In this document: in pieces, positions 34,997 to 43,006 of the stretch | How the letters are laid out: every line of letters starts with the position of its first letter | Numbering within the stretch: the first letter of the stretch is position 1 | Assembly: GCA_023381565.1 (NCBI GenBank) | Contig: JAMCRR010000018.1 | Coordinates: forward strand, 23,316-79,474 | DNA: 56,159 nucleotides | Direction of reading: 5' to 3' | Source of the DNA: Chloroflexota bacterium | Lineage (GTDB): Bacteria; Chloroflexota; Anaerolineae; Anaerolineales; Anaerolineaceae | Made by a program: the position numbers and the translations under genes | The notes under the pieces: generated by a model | The model's input: the letters and a program-made list of their open reading frames with translations, nothing else | Database searches by the model: none | What the model was told of the DNA's origin: nothing

Positions 34997-36982
34997 ATGA
35001 TGTCTGTCTATCTTCACGATATTCCCCTCGATGAAGCCCAAGAACGGCTGCGCTCTGCCCTGCAGGCTGCCGGGTTGTGGGGCGTGTTGGGGGTTGAAGA
35101 AATCCCCCTGGACCAGCATGCCCTGGGCCGGGTGCTGGCCGAAGCCGCCTGGGCGAGCATTTCTAGCCCGCATTACCATGCCTCCGCGATGGATGGCTTT
35201 GCCGTGCGCTCGCGTGAGACTGCCGGGGCGATGCCCACCGCGCCAATGATCCTGGCATGCGGGCCTCAAGCCGCTTACGTGGATACAGGGGATGCTCTCC
35301 CGGAATGGGCGGATGGGGTCATCCCGATCGAGAACGTGGAGCCGCTGGACGAGAAGGGCGAGATCGCCGTCGAATTGCGGCGGCCTCATGCCATCCGCAT
35401 CCGCGCCGCCGTGACTCCCTGGAGCCACGTGCGCCCGATGGGGGAGGATATCGTTGCCACTCAGCTGGTGCTCCCGGCAGGCCAGGAGCTGCGCCCGGTA
35501 GACCTGGGCGCTCTGGCAGCCAGTGGGCATACCACTGTGAAGGTGGCGCGGCGCCCGCGCGTCGCCATTCTTCCGACCGGCAGCGAGCTGGTGGAGATGG
35601 GTCGCGATCTGAAGCCCGGAGATATTATCGAGTACAACTCGATCGTGTTGGCCGCCCAGGTAGACGGGTGGGGTGGGGAAGCTGTGCGTTTTCCGATTAC
35701 ACCGGATGATCTGGACCGGATCACCGGACAGGTGCGGAAGGCTGCGCTTCAGTATGACCTGATCCTGCTCAATGCGGGCTCATCCGCTGGTTCGGAGGAT
35801 TTTTCGGCGCGCGTGGTTGCCGGCCTGGGGGATTTGCTCGTCCATGGGGTGGCCGTCCGCCCGGGGCATCCGGTGATCCTGGGCATGCTGCACGTGAATG
35901 CCGGCGAGCAGCCTGGTAAGGAAAAGCTCACCCCGGTGATTGGGGTTCCGGGGTTTCCGGTATCGGCGGCGATGACCGGTGAGATCTTCGTCGAACCGCT
36001 GCTGGCGCGCTGGTTGGGCCGCGAGCCGCGCCAGCCCGAGAAGGTAACGGCTTTTCTGACGCGCAAAGTCACCTCACCACCCGGAGATGACGATTATCTG
36101 CGGGTAGCAGTAGGCCGGGTGGGCGAGCGGCTGCTGGCGGCTCCTCTGGCGCGCGGCGCGGGCGTGATCACCTCCCTGGTGCGCGCCGACGGCATTGCCG
36201 TCATCCCGCACGGCTCGCAGGGGGTAGAAGCCGGGTCTCCCGTCACGGTGAGGCTGTACCGATCTCCATCCTCCCTGGAGCAGACCATCTTCGCCATCGG
36301 CTCTCACGACCTGACACTCGACCTGGTAGCGCAGTTCCTGGCTGAAAAAGGGCGGCGGTTAGTTTCGGCGAATGTGGGCAGCCAGGGAGGCCTGGTGGCT
36401 CTCCGTCGCAGCGAAGCGCACCTGGCCGGGTCGCACCTGCTCGACCCAGAGACGGGAGAATACAACCTCCCGGCGATCCGGCATTACCTGCCGGGTGTGG
36501 CGGTGACGGTGATGGCCTGGGTTGAGCGCCAGCAGGGTTTGATTGTCCCCAAAGGGAACCCGAAGCAGATCCGCTCGCTGGAAGACCTGGTCCGCTCCGA
36601 AGTTGTTTTCGTAAACCGCCAGCGAGGAGCCGGAACGCGCGTCCTGTTAGATTACCATCTGGGACAGTTAGGCATAGCGCCAGATGCAATTCGGGGCTAC
36701 AATCAAGAGGAATATACACATCTCGCCATTGCGGCGGCGGTCAGCTCTGGGCGAGCGGACTGTGGGTTGGGTGTGGCTGCTGCGGCGCAGGCTTTGGGTC
36801 TGGATTTTGTGCCTCTTTACGACGAACGTTACGATTTGATCATTCCTACCCAGTATTTAGTTTCTCCACTCTTGGCGCCTCTGCGTGAACTGGCGCGCAG
36901 TAAGGAATTGCGTGAGGCCATCGCGGCGCTGCCGGGATATGGGATAGACCAGATAGGGAATATTATCGCCGAACTGGGGTAA
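34997..36982 (+). CDS. MoeA-like protein fused to a periplasmic-binding-protein-like domain, copy 2
   Basis: 661 residues. The first 415 are a complete MoeA (YHASAMDGFAVRS, ILPTGSELVEMG, EYNSIVLAAQ, LNAGSSAGSEDFS, VRPGHPVILG, GVPGFPVSA). From about 430 a type-2 periplasmic-binding-like domain follows (TIFAIGSHDLTLDLVAQFL, HLLDPETGEYN, LEDLVRSEVVFVNRQRGAGTR, PLYDERYDLIIP), the same kind of domain found at the C-terminus of some ModE and LysR-type proteins. No signal peptide, so cytoplasmic. The extra domain may sense molybdate, tungstate or cofactor. Starts six bases after the first moeA. Confidence 0.88.
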   Translation: MMSVYLHDIPLDEAQERLRSALQAAGLWGVLGVEEIPLDQHALGRVLAEAAWASISSPHYHASAMDGFAVRSRETAGAMPTAPMILACGPQAAYVDTGDALPEWADGVIPIENVEPLDEKGEIAVELRRPHAIRIRAAVTPWSHVRPMGEDIVATQLVLPAGQELRPVDLGALAASGHTTVKVARRPRVAILPTGSELVEMGRDLKPGDIIEYNSIVLAAQVDGWGGEAVRFPITPDDLDRITGQVRKAALQYDLILLNAGSSAGSEDFSARVVAGLGDLLVHGVAVRPGHPVILGMLHVNAGEQPGKEKLTPVIGVPGFPVSAAMTGEIFVEPLLARWLGREPRQPEKVTAFLTRKVTSPPGDDDYLRVAVGRVGERLLAAPLARGAGVITSLVRADGIAVIPHGSQGVEAGSPVTVRLYRSPSSLEQTIFAIGSHDLTLDLVAQFLAEKGRRLVSANVGSQGGLVALRRSEAHLAGSHLLDPETGEYNLPAIRHYLPGVAVTVMAWVERQQGLIVPKGNPKQIRSLEDLVRSEVVFVNRQRGAGTRVLLDYHLGQLGIAPDAIRGYNQEEYTHLAIAAAVSSGRADCGLGVAAAAQALGLDFVPLYDERYDLIIPTQYLVSPLLAPLRELARSKELREAIAALPGYGIDQIGNIIAELG

Positions 36983-36985
36983 GCT

Positions 36986-37351
36986 GTGCCTTCAGTGTTG
37001 GTAATCGAAGAAGACCGGTCTCTCTCGGAAAAAATCTGCCAGCTGTTGAGGCTGTTAGATGTCGAATCAAAACCGGTGTACACTGCTCGCGGCGCGCTGC
37101 TTTTTCTCAGCGACCGCATCCCCGACTTGATCATCCTCGATCTCCACCAACTTAGCGGAGACGCCTTCCAAACCCTGGCGGCTCTGAGGCGTGGGAAACA
37201 TCGCGAGCCGATCCAGGTCATCGCCGTGGCCGGCGCAGACCAACCTTCCCTCTCGCAAAGAGCCAGGGAGGAGGGTATCCGCCACATCCTACCCAGACCG
37301 CCCAGCCTGGAAGATATCGAAATTGTATTAAGTGAGACTGGGCTTGTTTAG
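36986..37351 (+). CDS. Stand-alone receiver-domain protein with altered switch residues
   Basis: 121 residues, one CheY-like receiver and no output domain. Phospho-acceptor Asp52 is present (LIILDLHQ) with acidic residues Glu8, Glu9 and Asp10, but the conserved Thr/Ser is Ala (VIAVAGAD) and the conserved Lys is Arg104 (ILPRPPS). Start is a GTG three bases after the moeA-like gene, so it belongs to that operon. Phosphorylation may still occur but the usual conformational switch is doubtful. Partner unknown. Confidence 0.8.
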   Translation: MPSVLVIEEDRSLSEKICQLLRLLDVESKPVYTARGALLFLSDRIPDLIILDLHQLSGDAFQTLAALRRGKHREPIQVIAVAGADQPSLSQRAREEGIRHILPRPPSLEDIEIVLSETGLV

Positions 37352-37445
37352 AGGTTGCGCTGTAATGAGCCATAATACATCTCGAACCTGATCACGATAC
37401 GCACGGTTGGTGCTTATTAAGAAATTATGTATAATGGAGGAAATT

Positions 37446-37907
37446 ATGCTTTTGACAGCAGGAATACCCGCTCCAGATTTTAAGCTCCCCGATGAGAAGG
37501 GAGTTGAACACGAACTCAAAGACTACCGGGGCAAGCCGGTGGTTCTCTATTTTTATCCCAAAGATAATACCTCTGGATGCACCACCGAAGCCTGCAACTT
37601 CCGGGATGATTATGCTGCCTATCAAAAGGCTGGCGTGACGATCCTGGGTGTGAGCCCCGATTCAGTGGTCTCGCATGCCAAATTTTCGCAGCAATACAGC
37701 CTGCCCTTCACCCTGCTGGCAGATGAGGGCCACAAAGTGTGCGATCTGTATGGAGTGTGGGCTTTGAAGAAAAATATGGGCCGGGAGTATTATGGAGTCT
37801 TGCGTACGACCTACCTGATCGATGCAGATGGAAAGATAGCCAAAGTATTCGCCAACGTTAAACCCGCCGAGCACAGTGCAGAGGTTATCGCTGCACTACC
37901 GGCATAA
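37446..37907 (+). CDS. bcp: Thiol peroxidase of the Bcp/PrxQ type
   Basis: 153 residues; thioredoxin-dependent peroxiredoxin reducing H2O2 and organic peroxides. Peroxidatic Cys45 and resolving Cys50 are in NTSGCTTEAC, the active-site Thr in the same motif and the conserved Arg in VLRTTYLID. The ATG at 37446 has GGAGG five bases upstream. A consensus TATAAT (37429-37434) with TTGGTG 16 bases earlier lies so close that the transcript could begin after the Shine-Dalgarno; alternatively transcription reads through from moeA. Cytoplasmic. Confidence 0.93.
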   Translation: MLLTAGIPAPDFKLPDEKGVEHELKDYRGKPVVLYFYPKDNTSGCTTEACNFRDDYAAYQKAGVTILGVSPDSVVSHAKFSQQYSLPFTLLADEGHKVCDLYGVWALKKNMGREYYGVLRTTYLIDADGKIAKVFANVKPAEHSAEVIAALPA

Positions 37908-37949
37908 TCGGATGCATCATAAAGCGAATCGCAACTTGAAACTCAACGC

Positions 37950-39788
37950 ATGATCGGCAAAATAAAAGAACTTCTCATCGGCCCTCCTCTACGAACCCAG
38001 GAGATGGCCGGTACGCGGTTGAATAATATCCGGGCACTGGCTGCCTTCTCGCCGGATGCGCTCTCGTCTATTGCCTATGCCAACCAGGAGATCTACCTGG
38101 GGTTGGTCGTGGCTGGCAGCGTGGGCCTGGCCATGGCGCTGCCGATTGGCTTGGCGATCACCGGTCTCCTGATCATTGTAGCGGTCTCTTACTACCAGAC
38201 CATCCAGGCCTATCCTTCGGGCGGCGGCTCTTACATCGTCGCCCGTGCAAATTTGGGGACCCTGCCGGGATTGATGGCCGCGGGGGCATTGATGATCGAC
38301 TACCTGCTGACGGCGGCGGTCAGCCTGACGGCTGGGGTTGAGGCCATCGCCTCGGCTTTCCCCGTTCTGTGGTCATACCGTGTAGCGGCCTCCCTGGCTT
38401 TACTTGTGGTAATTACGTTGATCAACCTGCGCGGGATGCAGGAGACGGGAACAGCCCTCTCGATCCCAGTCTATTTCTTCCTGATCTCATTTTTGGCAAT
38501 GTTGCTGTATGGGGCAGTGAAAGCGGTGCTGCAAGGGCCCGGCATTCCGCCCTTTGCTCCCCCTGCAGCCATCCAACCCCTCTCAACCCTTCTGGTGCTG
38601 CGCACCTTCGCGGCAGGCTGCACTGCCTTAACAGGCATCGAGGCAATCAGCAATGGAGTCCCTGCTTTCCGGCCACCCGAATCACGCAATGCCGGGAAAA
38701 CCTTGATCGTGATGGCTTTCCTCATGGGAGCGCTTTTGGCCGGAAGCATCGGGTTAACCCAGTACTTCGGAGTGGTGAGCAACCCCCAAGAAACAATCTT
38801 AGCGGCGTTAGCCCGCACGTTGCTGGGAACCGGACCGGCGTTTTATATCGTTCAGATCGCTACCCTCTTGATCCTGGCGGTGGCGGCGAATACCAGTTTC
38901 GCCGATTTCCCTCGCGTGGCAGCTATCCTGGCGAAAGACGGCTTTATGCCCCGCCAGCTCACCGGCCTGGGCGATCGCCTGGTTTTTGCCAACGGCATCA
39001 GCCTGCTGGCCCTGGGGACGGCTCTCTTGATCGTCGTATTCAATGGGGATACGCATGCGTTGATCCCTCTCTTTGCCATCGGCGCATTCCTGGCGTTTAC
39101 CTTTTCGCAGACAGGGATGGTGGTGCATTGGCTGCGGTTGCGGAGTGCAGGTTGGCATTTGAAAGCCTTGATTAACGGAGTGGGGGCAGTAACCACTGGA
39201 ACCGCGGTCATCATCATTGCCATTAGCAAATTTGTCAACGGCGCATGGATCAGTATTTTCTTAATCCCCATAATTGTTATGTTTTTTTACAGCATCCACT
39301 CCCATTACCGTGAAGTAACCCGCGAGCTTACCCTGCACGGTTTACCTCCCTCCCTGCGCCCAAAACCGCCTCCACGCATTGTGGTCCCGATATCTGGGGT
39401 CAGTCGGGCGGTGATTGAGGCTGTGATGTATGCCTTATCTTTCTCCCATGATGTGACTGCAGTCTATATTGAGCTGGAACCCGGTAAAAGTGTGGAGGTG
39501 AAAAAAGATTGGGAATGCTGGCTTCCAGACGTCCCCCTGGTGATTCTCGATTCACCTTACCGCTCGATCGTGCGGCCTCTGATGGATTACCTGGATAAGA
39601 TCGACGAAGAAATCAACGATGGCCAATCTGCAGCCGTGGTGCTGCCTGAGTTCGTGCCGGCTCGCTGGTGGCAAAGCCTGCTCCACAACCAGACGGCGTT
39701 CCTGATCCGCACCGCGCTGCTCTACCGGCGTCGCCGCTTTGGACATGAGCGCGTGATCATCGACGTACCTTTCCACCTGTCCCGGTAA
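37950..39788 (+). CDS. kimA: KimA-type potassium importer (APC superfamily)
   Basis: 612 residues. Twelve membrane segments are followed by a cytoplasmic C-terminal domain of about 160 residues, the KimA architecture. Similarity to Bacillus KimA (YdaO) runs end to end: PDALSSIAYANQEI, AYPSGGGSYIVARANLG, IDYLLTAAVSLTAG, CTALTGIEAISNGVPAF, SQTGMVVHWLR, and at the C-terminus SPYRSIVRPLMDYLDKI and HNQTAFLIRTALL. The Asp, Tyr, Thr and Ser in DALSS, IAY, DYLLTAAVS line up with residues I recall as the K+ site. KimA is inhibited by cyclic di-AMP in Bacillus. Ends at a strong hairpin. Confidence 0.88.
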   Translation: MIGKIKELLIGPPLRTQEMAGTRLNNIRALAAFSPDALSSIAYANQEIYLGLVVAGSVGLAMALPIGLAITGLLIIVAVSYYQTIQAYPSGGGSYIVARANLGTLPGLMAAGALMIDYLLTAAVSLTAGVEAIASAFPVLWSYRVAASLALLVVITLINLRGMQETGTALSIPVYFFLISFLAMLLYGAVKAVLQGPGIPPFAPPAAIQPLSTLLVLRTFAAGCTALTGIEAISNGVPAFRPPESRNAGKTLIVMAFLMGALLAGSIGLTQYFGVVSNPQETILAALARTLLGTGPAFYIVQIATLLILAVAANTSFADFPRVAAILAKDGFMPRQLTGLGDRLVFANGISLLALGTALLIVVFNGDTHALIPLFAIGAFLAFTFSQTGMVVHWLRLRSAGWHLKALINGVGAVTTGTAVIIIAISKFVNGAWISIFLIPIIVMFFYSIHSHYREVTRELTLHGLPPSLRPKPPPRIVVPISGVSRAVIEAVMYALSFSHDVTAVYIELEPGKSVEVKKDWECWLPDVPLVILDSPYRSIVRPLMDYLDKIDEEINDGQSAAVVLPEFVPARWWQSLLHNQTAFLIRTALLYRRRRFGHERVIIDVPFHLSR

Positions 39789-39802
39789 GCCTTTCCGATC
39801 TA

Positions 39803-39839
39803 CGAAGCATCCGCTGCAAGAGAGGCAGCGGATGCTTCG
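39803..39839 (+). terminator. Strong hairpin between kimA and rrf2 (probable terminator)
   Basis: A perfect 15-bp stem (39803-39817 with 39825-39839; CGAAGCATCCGCTGC and its complement) with a 7-base loop. There is no real T-run after it on the plus strand. It lies between convergent genes. Confidence 0.6.
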
Positions 39840-39990
39840 CTCGTTCTCCTTAGCTGCTGATGGATCAGGCGTGGAGGCGAGAGGTTCATAACTGCCGCGC
39901 AGGGTTGGGGGGACGGCGCGGTGGGCTAAGTATCGATTTGTTCCCCGAAGCGGGGATGGTGGTTCAGACTGCGTGTCGTACGAAGGTCTT

Positions 39991-40464
39991 TCAAGCGGCC
40001 ATTGGATTTTTCTGGGGGTCTAGTTCGCTCAACGATGGGAACTTGACTCCCTCGGCAGCGGCTTGCTCCGCCAGAGTTGAGAGGCGAATCCCGCTCAAAT
40101 AAGCCACCAATTTCGATTGGATGCTCTCCCAGATCTCGTATGATGTGCGCGAGCTTTCATCTTTGCTTGCTTCGGGCTGTTCGAGGTATGTGCTCAAGCG
40201 CACGGGACCATCCAGCGCTTCCAGCACCTGGAGCAGGGAGATTTTCTCGGGGGATTGATTTAACTTCAGACCACCGCCCGGACCGGGCGAAGACCGCACC
40301 ATCCCTGCCTGGATCAGGCTTCGCCCGATCTGGTGCAGAAACGCCAGGGGGATGTCTAACCTCTCGGCAAGCCGGGACGTGGCTTGTGACCCAGAGCCTT
40401 GATCTGCAGCCAGGGCAATCAACAGTTTCAGTCCATAATCTACACGACGACTCACTCGGAACAT
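39991..40464 (-). CDS. Rrf2-family transcriptional regulator
   Basis: 157 residues. The winged helix is recognised by RVDYGLKLLIALA, TSRLAERLDIPLAFLHQIGRSL and GPGGGLKLNQSPEKISLLQVLEAL, all Rrf2 landmarks, cited in part. The C-terminal half lacks the three Cys that bind a cluster in IscR/NsrR members, so it is either a cysteine-free regulator or senses something else. It diverges from the LuxR-type regulator across a 336-base spacer and could control either itself or that gene. Confidence 0.85.
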   Translation of the reverse strand: MFRVSRRVDYGLKLLIALAADQGSGSQATSRLAERLDIPLAFLHQIGRSLIQAGMVRSSPGPGGGLKLNQSPEKISLLQVLEALDGPVRLSTYLEQPEASKDESSRTSYEIWESIQSKLVAYLSGIRLSTLAEQAAAEGVKFPSLSELDPQKNPMAA

Positions 40465-40623
40465 ACAGCACCTCTAATTGAACGTTAGGCTATCGAACAA
40501 TGTGGATATAGTAGATCGAATTAAGCTTACCCGAGTATACCCCAGATTTGAAGTGACAAACATCCTGAAAAAAGGTGAGTTAATTAATTTATTGATAAAG
40601 TATATCCATTAAGGACAATACCC

Positions 40624-40652
40624 TTTGCTCCCGATTTCAAACTGGTTATAAT
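40624..40652 (+). promoter_or_regulatory. Sigma-70 promoter of the LuxR-type regulator
   Basis: A consensus TATAAT (40647-40652) with TTTGCT (40624-40629) at 17 bases. The leader of about 140 bases can fold a GC-rich hairpin (ACCTCTCCTC 40661-40670 with GAGGGGGAGGT 40689-40699). The rest of the 40465-40800 spacer is AT-rich; a TATACT on the minus strand near 40535 may serve rrf2. Confidence 0.65.
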
Positions 40653-40800
40653 GGTTTAGTACCTCTCCTCGGGCGCGTCTCAGGTGGTGAGGGGGAGGTC
40701 AGAATACATAAAATCGAATTGGGGTAAAATATTATCAGCCATCCCAACCGGGACTTTACTACCTGGTTGCGCCTAGTATTTCCACTCGAGGAGACCGTGT

Positions 40801-41451
40801 ATGAATAAAAAGGTGCGGATGGTGGTCGTTGACGATCACGTTTTTTTCCGGAGGGGGTTAATCCACTTGTTGCTGGAAGTACCTGATTTTGAGGTGGTCG
40901 GCGAGGCCGGCGAAGATCGAGAAGCTCTGGCTGTGATCGAAAACACCAGCCCGGATGTCATCCTATTAGCCGTAGATATGCCGGGGTTGGGAAGCCTCCA
41001 GATGGTACAGGCTTTGCGGAACCGCAAGGATCAAACCCCCATCCTCATGCTGACCAGCTCAGATCATGAGAACGACTTGCACCGAGCATTAGAGGCGGGC
41101 GCAAACGGTTACCTGCTTAAAGATTCTGAACCAGGTGAACTGCGCAGGGCGATCCTGTTAGGGATGGAAGGGAAGCTCGGGCATTCACCCGATGTAGATG
41201 GAGGCGGAGTGCATGCTTTATCCGACAGCCAGCCTCGCCCAGGGAACAACCCCCTGAGCGACCGCGAGCTCGAAGTATTGGGCTGCATGGCAGGAGGATT
41301 AACCACAATCCAGATCGGATCTCACCTTTTTATTTCGGAGAACACGGTGAAAACCCACATCCGGCACATTCTTGACAAACTGAATGCCTCCAATCGTACC
41401 GAGGCAGTGAGCAAAGCCATCCAGATGGGTTTAATTCAGCGCGTGGATTGA
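40801..41451 (+). CDS. NarL/LuxR-type response regulator lacking the phospho-acceptor Asp
   Basis: 216 residues: receiver (1-125), linker, LuxR helix-turn-helix (about 150-216; LSDRELEVLGCMAGG, ISENTVKTHIRHIL). The acidic pair Asp11-Asp12, Thr85 and Lys107 are kept, but the phospho-acceptor position is Ala57: PDVILLAVDMPG where relatives have LLDxxMPG. Asp59 is two residues off the normal place. It is therefore probably a phosphorylation-independent, constitutive or ligand-controlled regulator. No kinase gene is adjacent. It precedes the oxidase-assembly operon and may control it. Confidence 0.85.
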   Translation: MNKKVRMVVVDDHVFFRRGLIHLLLEVPDFEVVGEAGEDREALAVIENTSPDVILLAVDMPGLGSLQMVQALRNRKDQTPILMLTSSDHENDLHRALEAGANGYLLKDSEPGELRRAILLGMEGKLGHSPDVDGGGVHALSDSQPRPGNNPLSDRELEVLGCMAGGLTTIQIGSHLFISENTVKTHIRHILDKLNASNRTEAVSKAIQMGLIQRVD

Positions 41452-41499
41452 AATTCTCGAGCAGGTGACTATATCGATCCCGGTCGATTAAATATACGC

Positions 41500-41505
41500 T
41501 ATAAT
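41500..41505 (+). promoter_or_regulatory. Probable -10 of the SCO1-SURF1-ctaAB operon
   Basis: A perfect TATAAT after an AT-rich stretch; no convincing -35 at 17 bases, so an activator may be needed. A three-codon ORF (ATG AAG TGA) follows at 41548 in the leader. Confidence 0.5.
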
Positions 41506-41631
41506 GATTGCGGGGATTGAGATTAACAAACAGAAGTGGGGTAAACGATGAAGTGAGGGGTGCTTGCAGCTCTACCGCCCCCGCAGGTTAAACCTTTACT
41601 TGGCTTCGACAGGGAGGAAACGCATCAGAAC

Positions 41632-42234
41632 ATGGTTCATCGCTCTATCATGTGGCTGGGCGCGGGGATTTCGTTGGGGCTGTTCTTGATTCTTGGGGTT
41701 ACCCTGTTTTTTGTCCGCCCATATTCCTATCATGGTACGCTATATAATCCGGCCTCAGCAGCCGCAGACTTCGCGCTGACCGACCAGAATGGAGAGCCTT
41801 TCCGTTTGAGCGCACAGCAGGGCAATGTGGTGCTGCTATATTTCGGATATACCCACTGCCCGGACGAATGCCCCGCTACGATGGGGGTGTTTAAAGAAGC
41901 ACGTAGTGCCCTGGGCAGCCTGGCATCCAGGGTCCAGATGGTCTTTATCACCGTCGATCCCCAACAGGATTCTCCCAGCCAGCTCAAGACCTTCCTGGCG
42001 AAATACGATTCCCGGATCATCGGCCTGACGGGGAGCGCCGCACAGCTGGCGCCGGTGTGGAAAGCCTATGGCATCTACATTCAGAGCGAACCCCAAACTC
42101 TCCAGCCTACCGCGGTCACGCACAGCGACCAGATCTTCCTGATCGATCCCCAGGGCCGGCTGCTCGTGATCTATGACTTTGGGGTAAGCCCCTCCGATTT
42201 AGTTTCTGACATCGAACACATTCTCTATGGATAA
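41632..42234 (+). CDS. SCO1/SenC copper-delivery protein
   Basis: 200 residues from the ATG at 41632: one membrane segment (about 7-28) and an extracytoplasmic thioredoxin fold with the copper ligands Cys76 and Cys80 in THCPDECP and His in VTHSDQIF. It delivers copper to the CuA site of cytochrome c oxidase. GGGAGG lies 14 bases upstream, a bit far; a GTG at 41560 would add 24 residues. Its stop overlaps the SURF1 start by eight bases. No oxidase subunits are in the window. Confidence 0.9.
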   Translation: MVHRSIMWLGAGISLGLFLILGVTLFFVRPYSYHGTLYNPASAAADFALTDQNGEPFRLSAQQGNVVLLYFGYTHCPDECPATMGVFKEARSALGSLASRVQMVFITVDPQQDSPSQLKTFLAKYDSRIIGLTGSAAQLAPVWKAYGIYIQSEPQTLQPTAVTHSDQIFLIDPQGRLLVIYDFGVSPSDLVSDIEHILYG

Positions 42235-43003
42235 TAAACTCATCACATTTCCACGGATTATCGGCGCGGTGCTCGTTCTGATTGCTGCAGGGGTCTGCGT
42301 GCGATTGGGAATCTGGCAGCTGGATCGTTTAGGTCAGCGCAGGGCATTAAATGCCCATTTGCGGGCTAATCTTTCGGCTCAGCCCTTGAACCTGAATGCT
42401 CTGCCTGTACCGGACGATTTGTCCGGACAGCAGTACCGGCAGGTTGTCATCACGGGCGTGTTCGACTACTCGCAGCAGATGACCATTCTCAATCAGGATT
42501 GGAAAGGCGAGGTCGGTAACCACCTGCTGATCCCCCTGATTCTGCAGGGGTCTCAACAGGCCGTGTTGGTCGATCGGGGTTGGATCCCTGAGGCGGATGC
42601 GACTCCCGGGAAGTGGGAAAAATACAATATCCAGGGCACCGTCACGCTCACGGGGCAAATTCGGCAATCTCAGGATGAAGCGGCGATCTTTGGGTTGGGC
42701 GCGGACCAGCCGCTGGCGCCAGGCGCGCCTCGCCGGATTGGGTGGACGCGGGTGAATATCGGCCAGATCGCCCAACAGACCACCTTATCGCTGCTGCCGG
42801 TGTATATCGTCCAGGCGCCGGATGCAGGATCGACTGCGCTGCCGTACCGCAGCCTGGCCCAGCCGGATTTATCCGAAGGTCCCCACCTGGGTTATGCCAT
42901 CCAATGGTTTGTTTTCGCCATTTTGTTCATCGCCGGTTACCCCTACGTGCTGTGGAAACGCATGCAAGAGAAGAAGAGACCGGTGTTTGTGGCTGAGGAC
43001 TAA
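42227..43003 (+). CDS. SURF1-family cytochrome oxidase assembly protein
   Basis: 258 residues with the SURF1 layout: N-terminal membrane segment followed by LGIWQLDRL, a central extracytoplasmic domain with QYRQVVITGVFD, HLLIPLIL and VDRGWIPEADATPG, and a C-terminal membrane segment preceded by HLGYAIQWFVFA. SURF1 assists heme a insertion into the oxidase. It overlaps the SCO1 gene and is followed three bases later by the heme A/O synthase. Confidence 0.93.
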   Translation: MDNKLITFPRIIGAVLVLIAAGVCVRLGIWQLDRLGQRRALNAHLRANLSAQPLNLNALPVPDDLSGQQYRQVVITGVFDYSQQMTILNQDWKGEVGNHLLIPLILQGSQQAVLVDRGWIPEADATPGKWEKYNIQGTVTLTGQIRQSQDEAAIFGLGADQPLAPGAPRRIGWTRVNIGQIAQQTTLSLLPVYIVQAPDAGSTALPYRSLAQPDLSEGPHLGYAIQWFVFAILFIAGYPYVLWKRMQEKKRPVFVAED

Positions 43004-43006
43004 GGT

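Noticed and set aside
34145..35530. 461-codon open frame antisense to the moeA pair
   Set aside because: A GC-rich shadow of two well-identified genes, with His/Gln/Arg-rich low-quality sequence.
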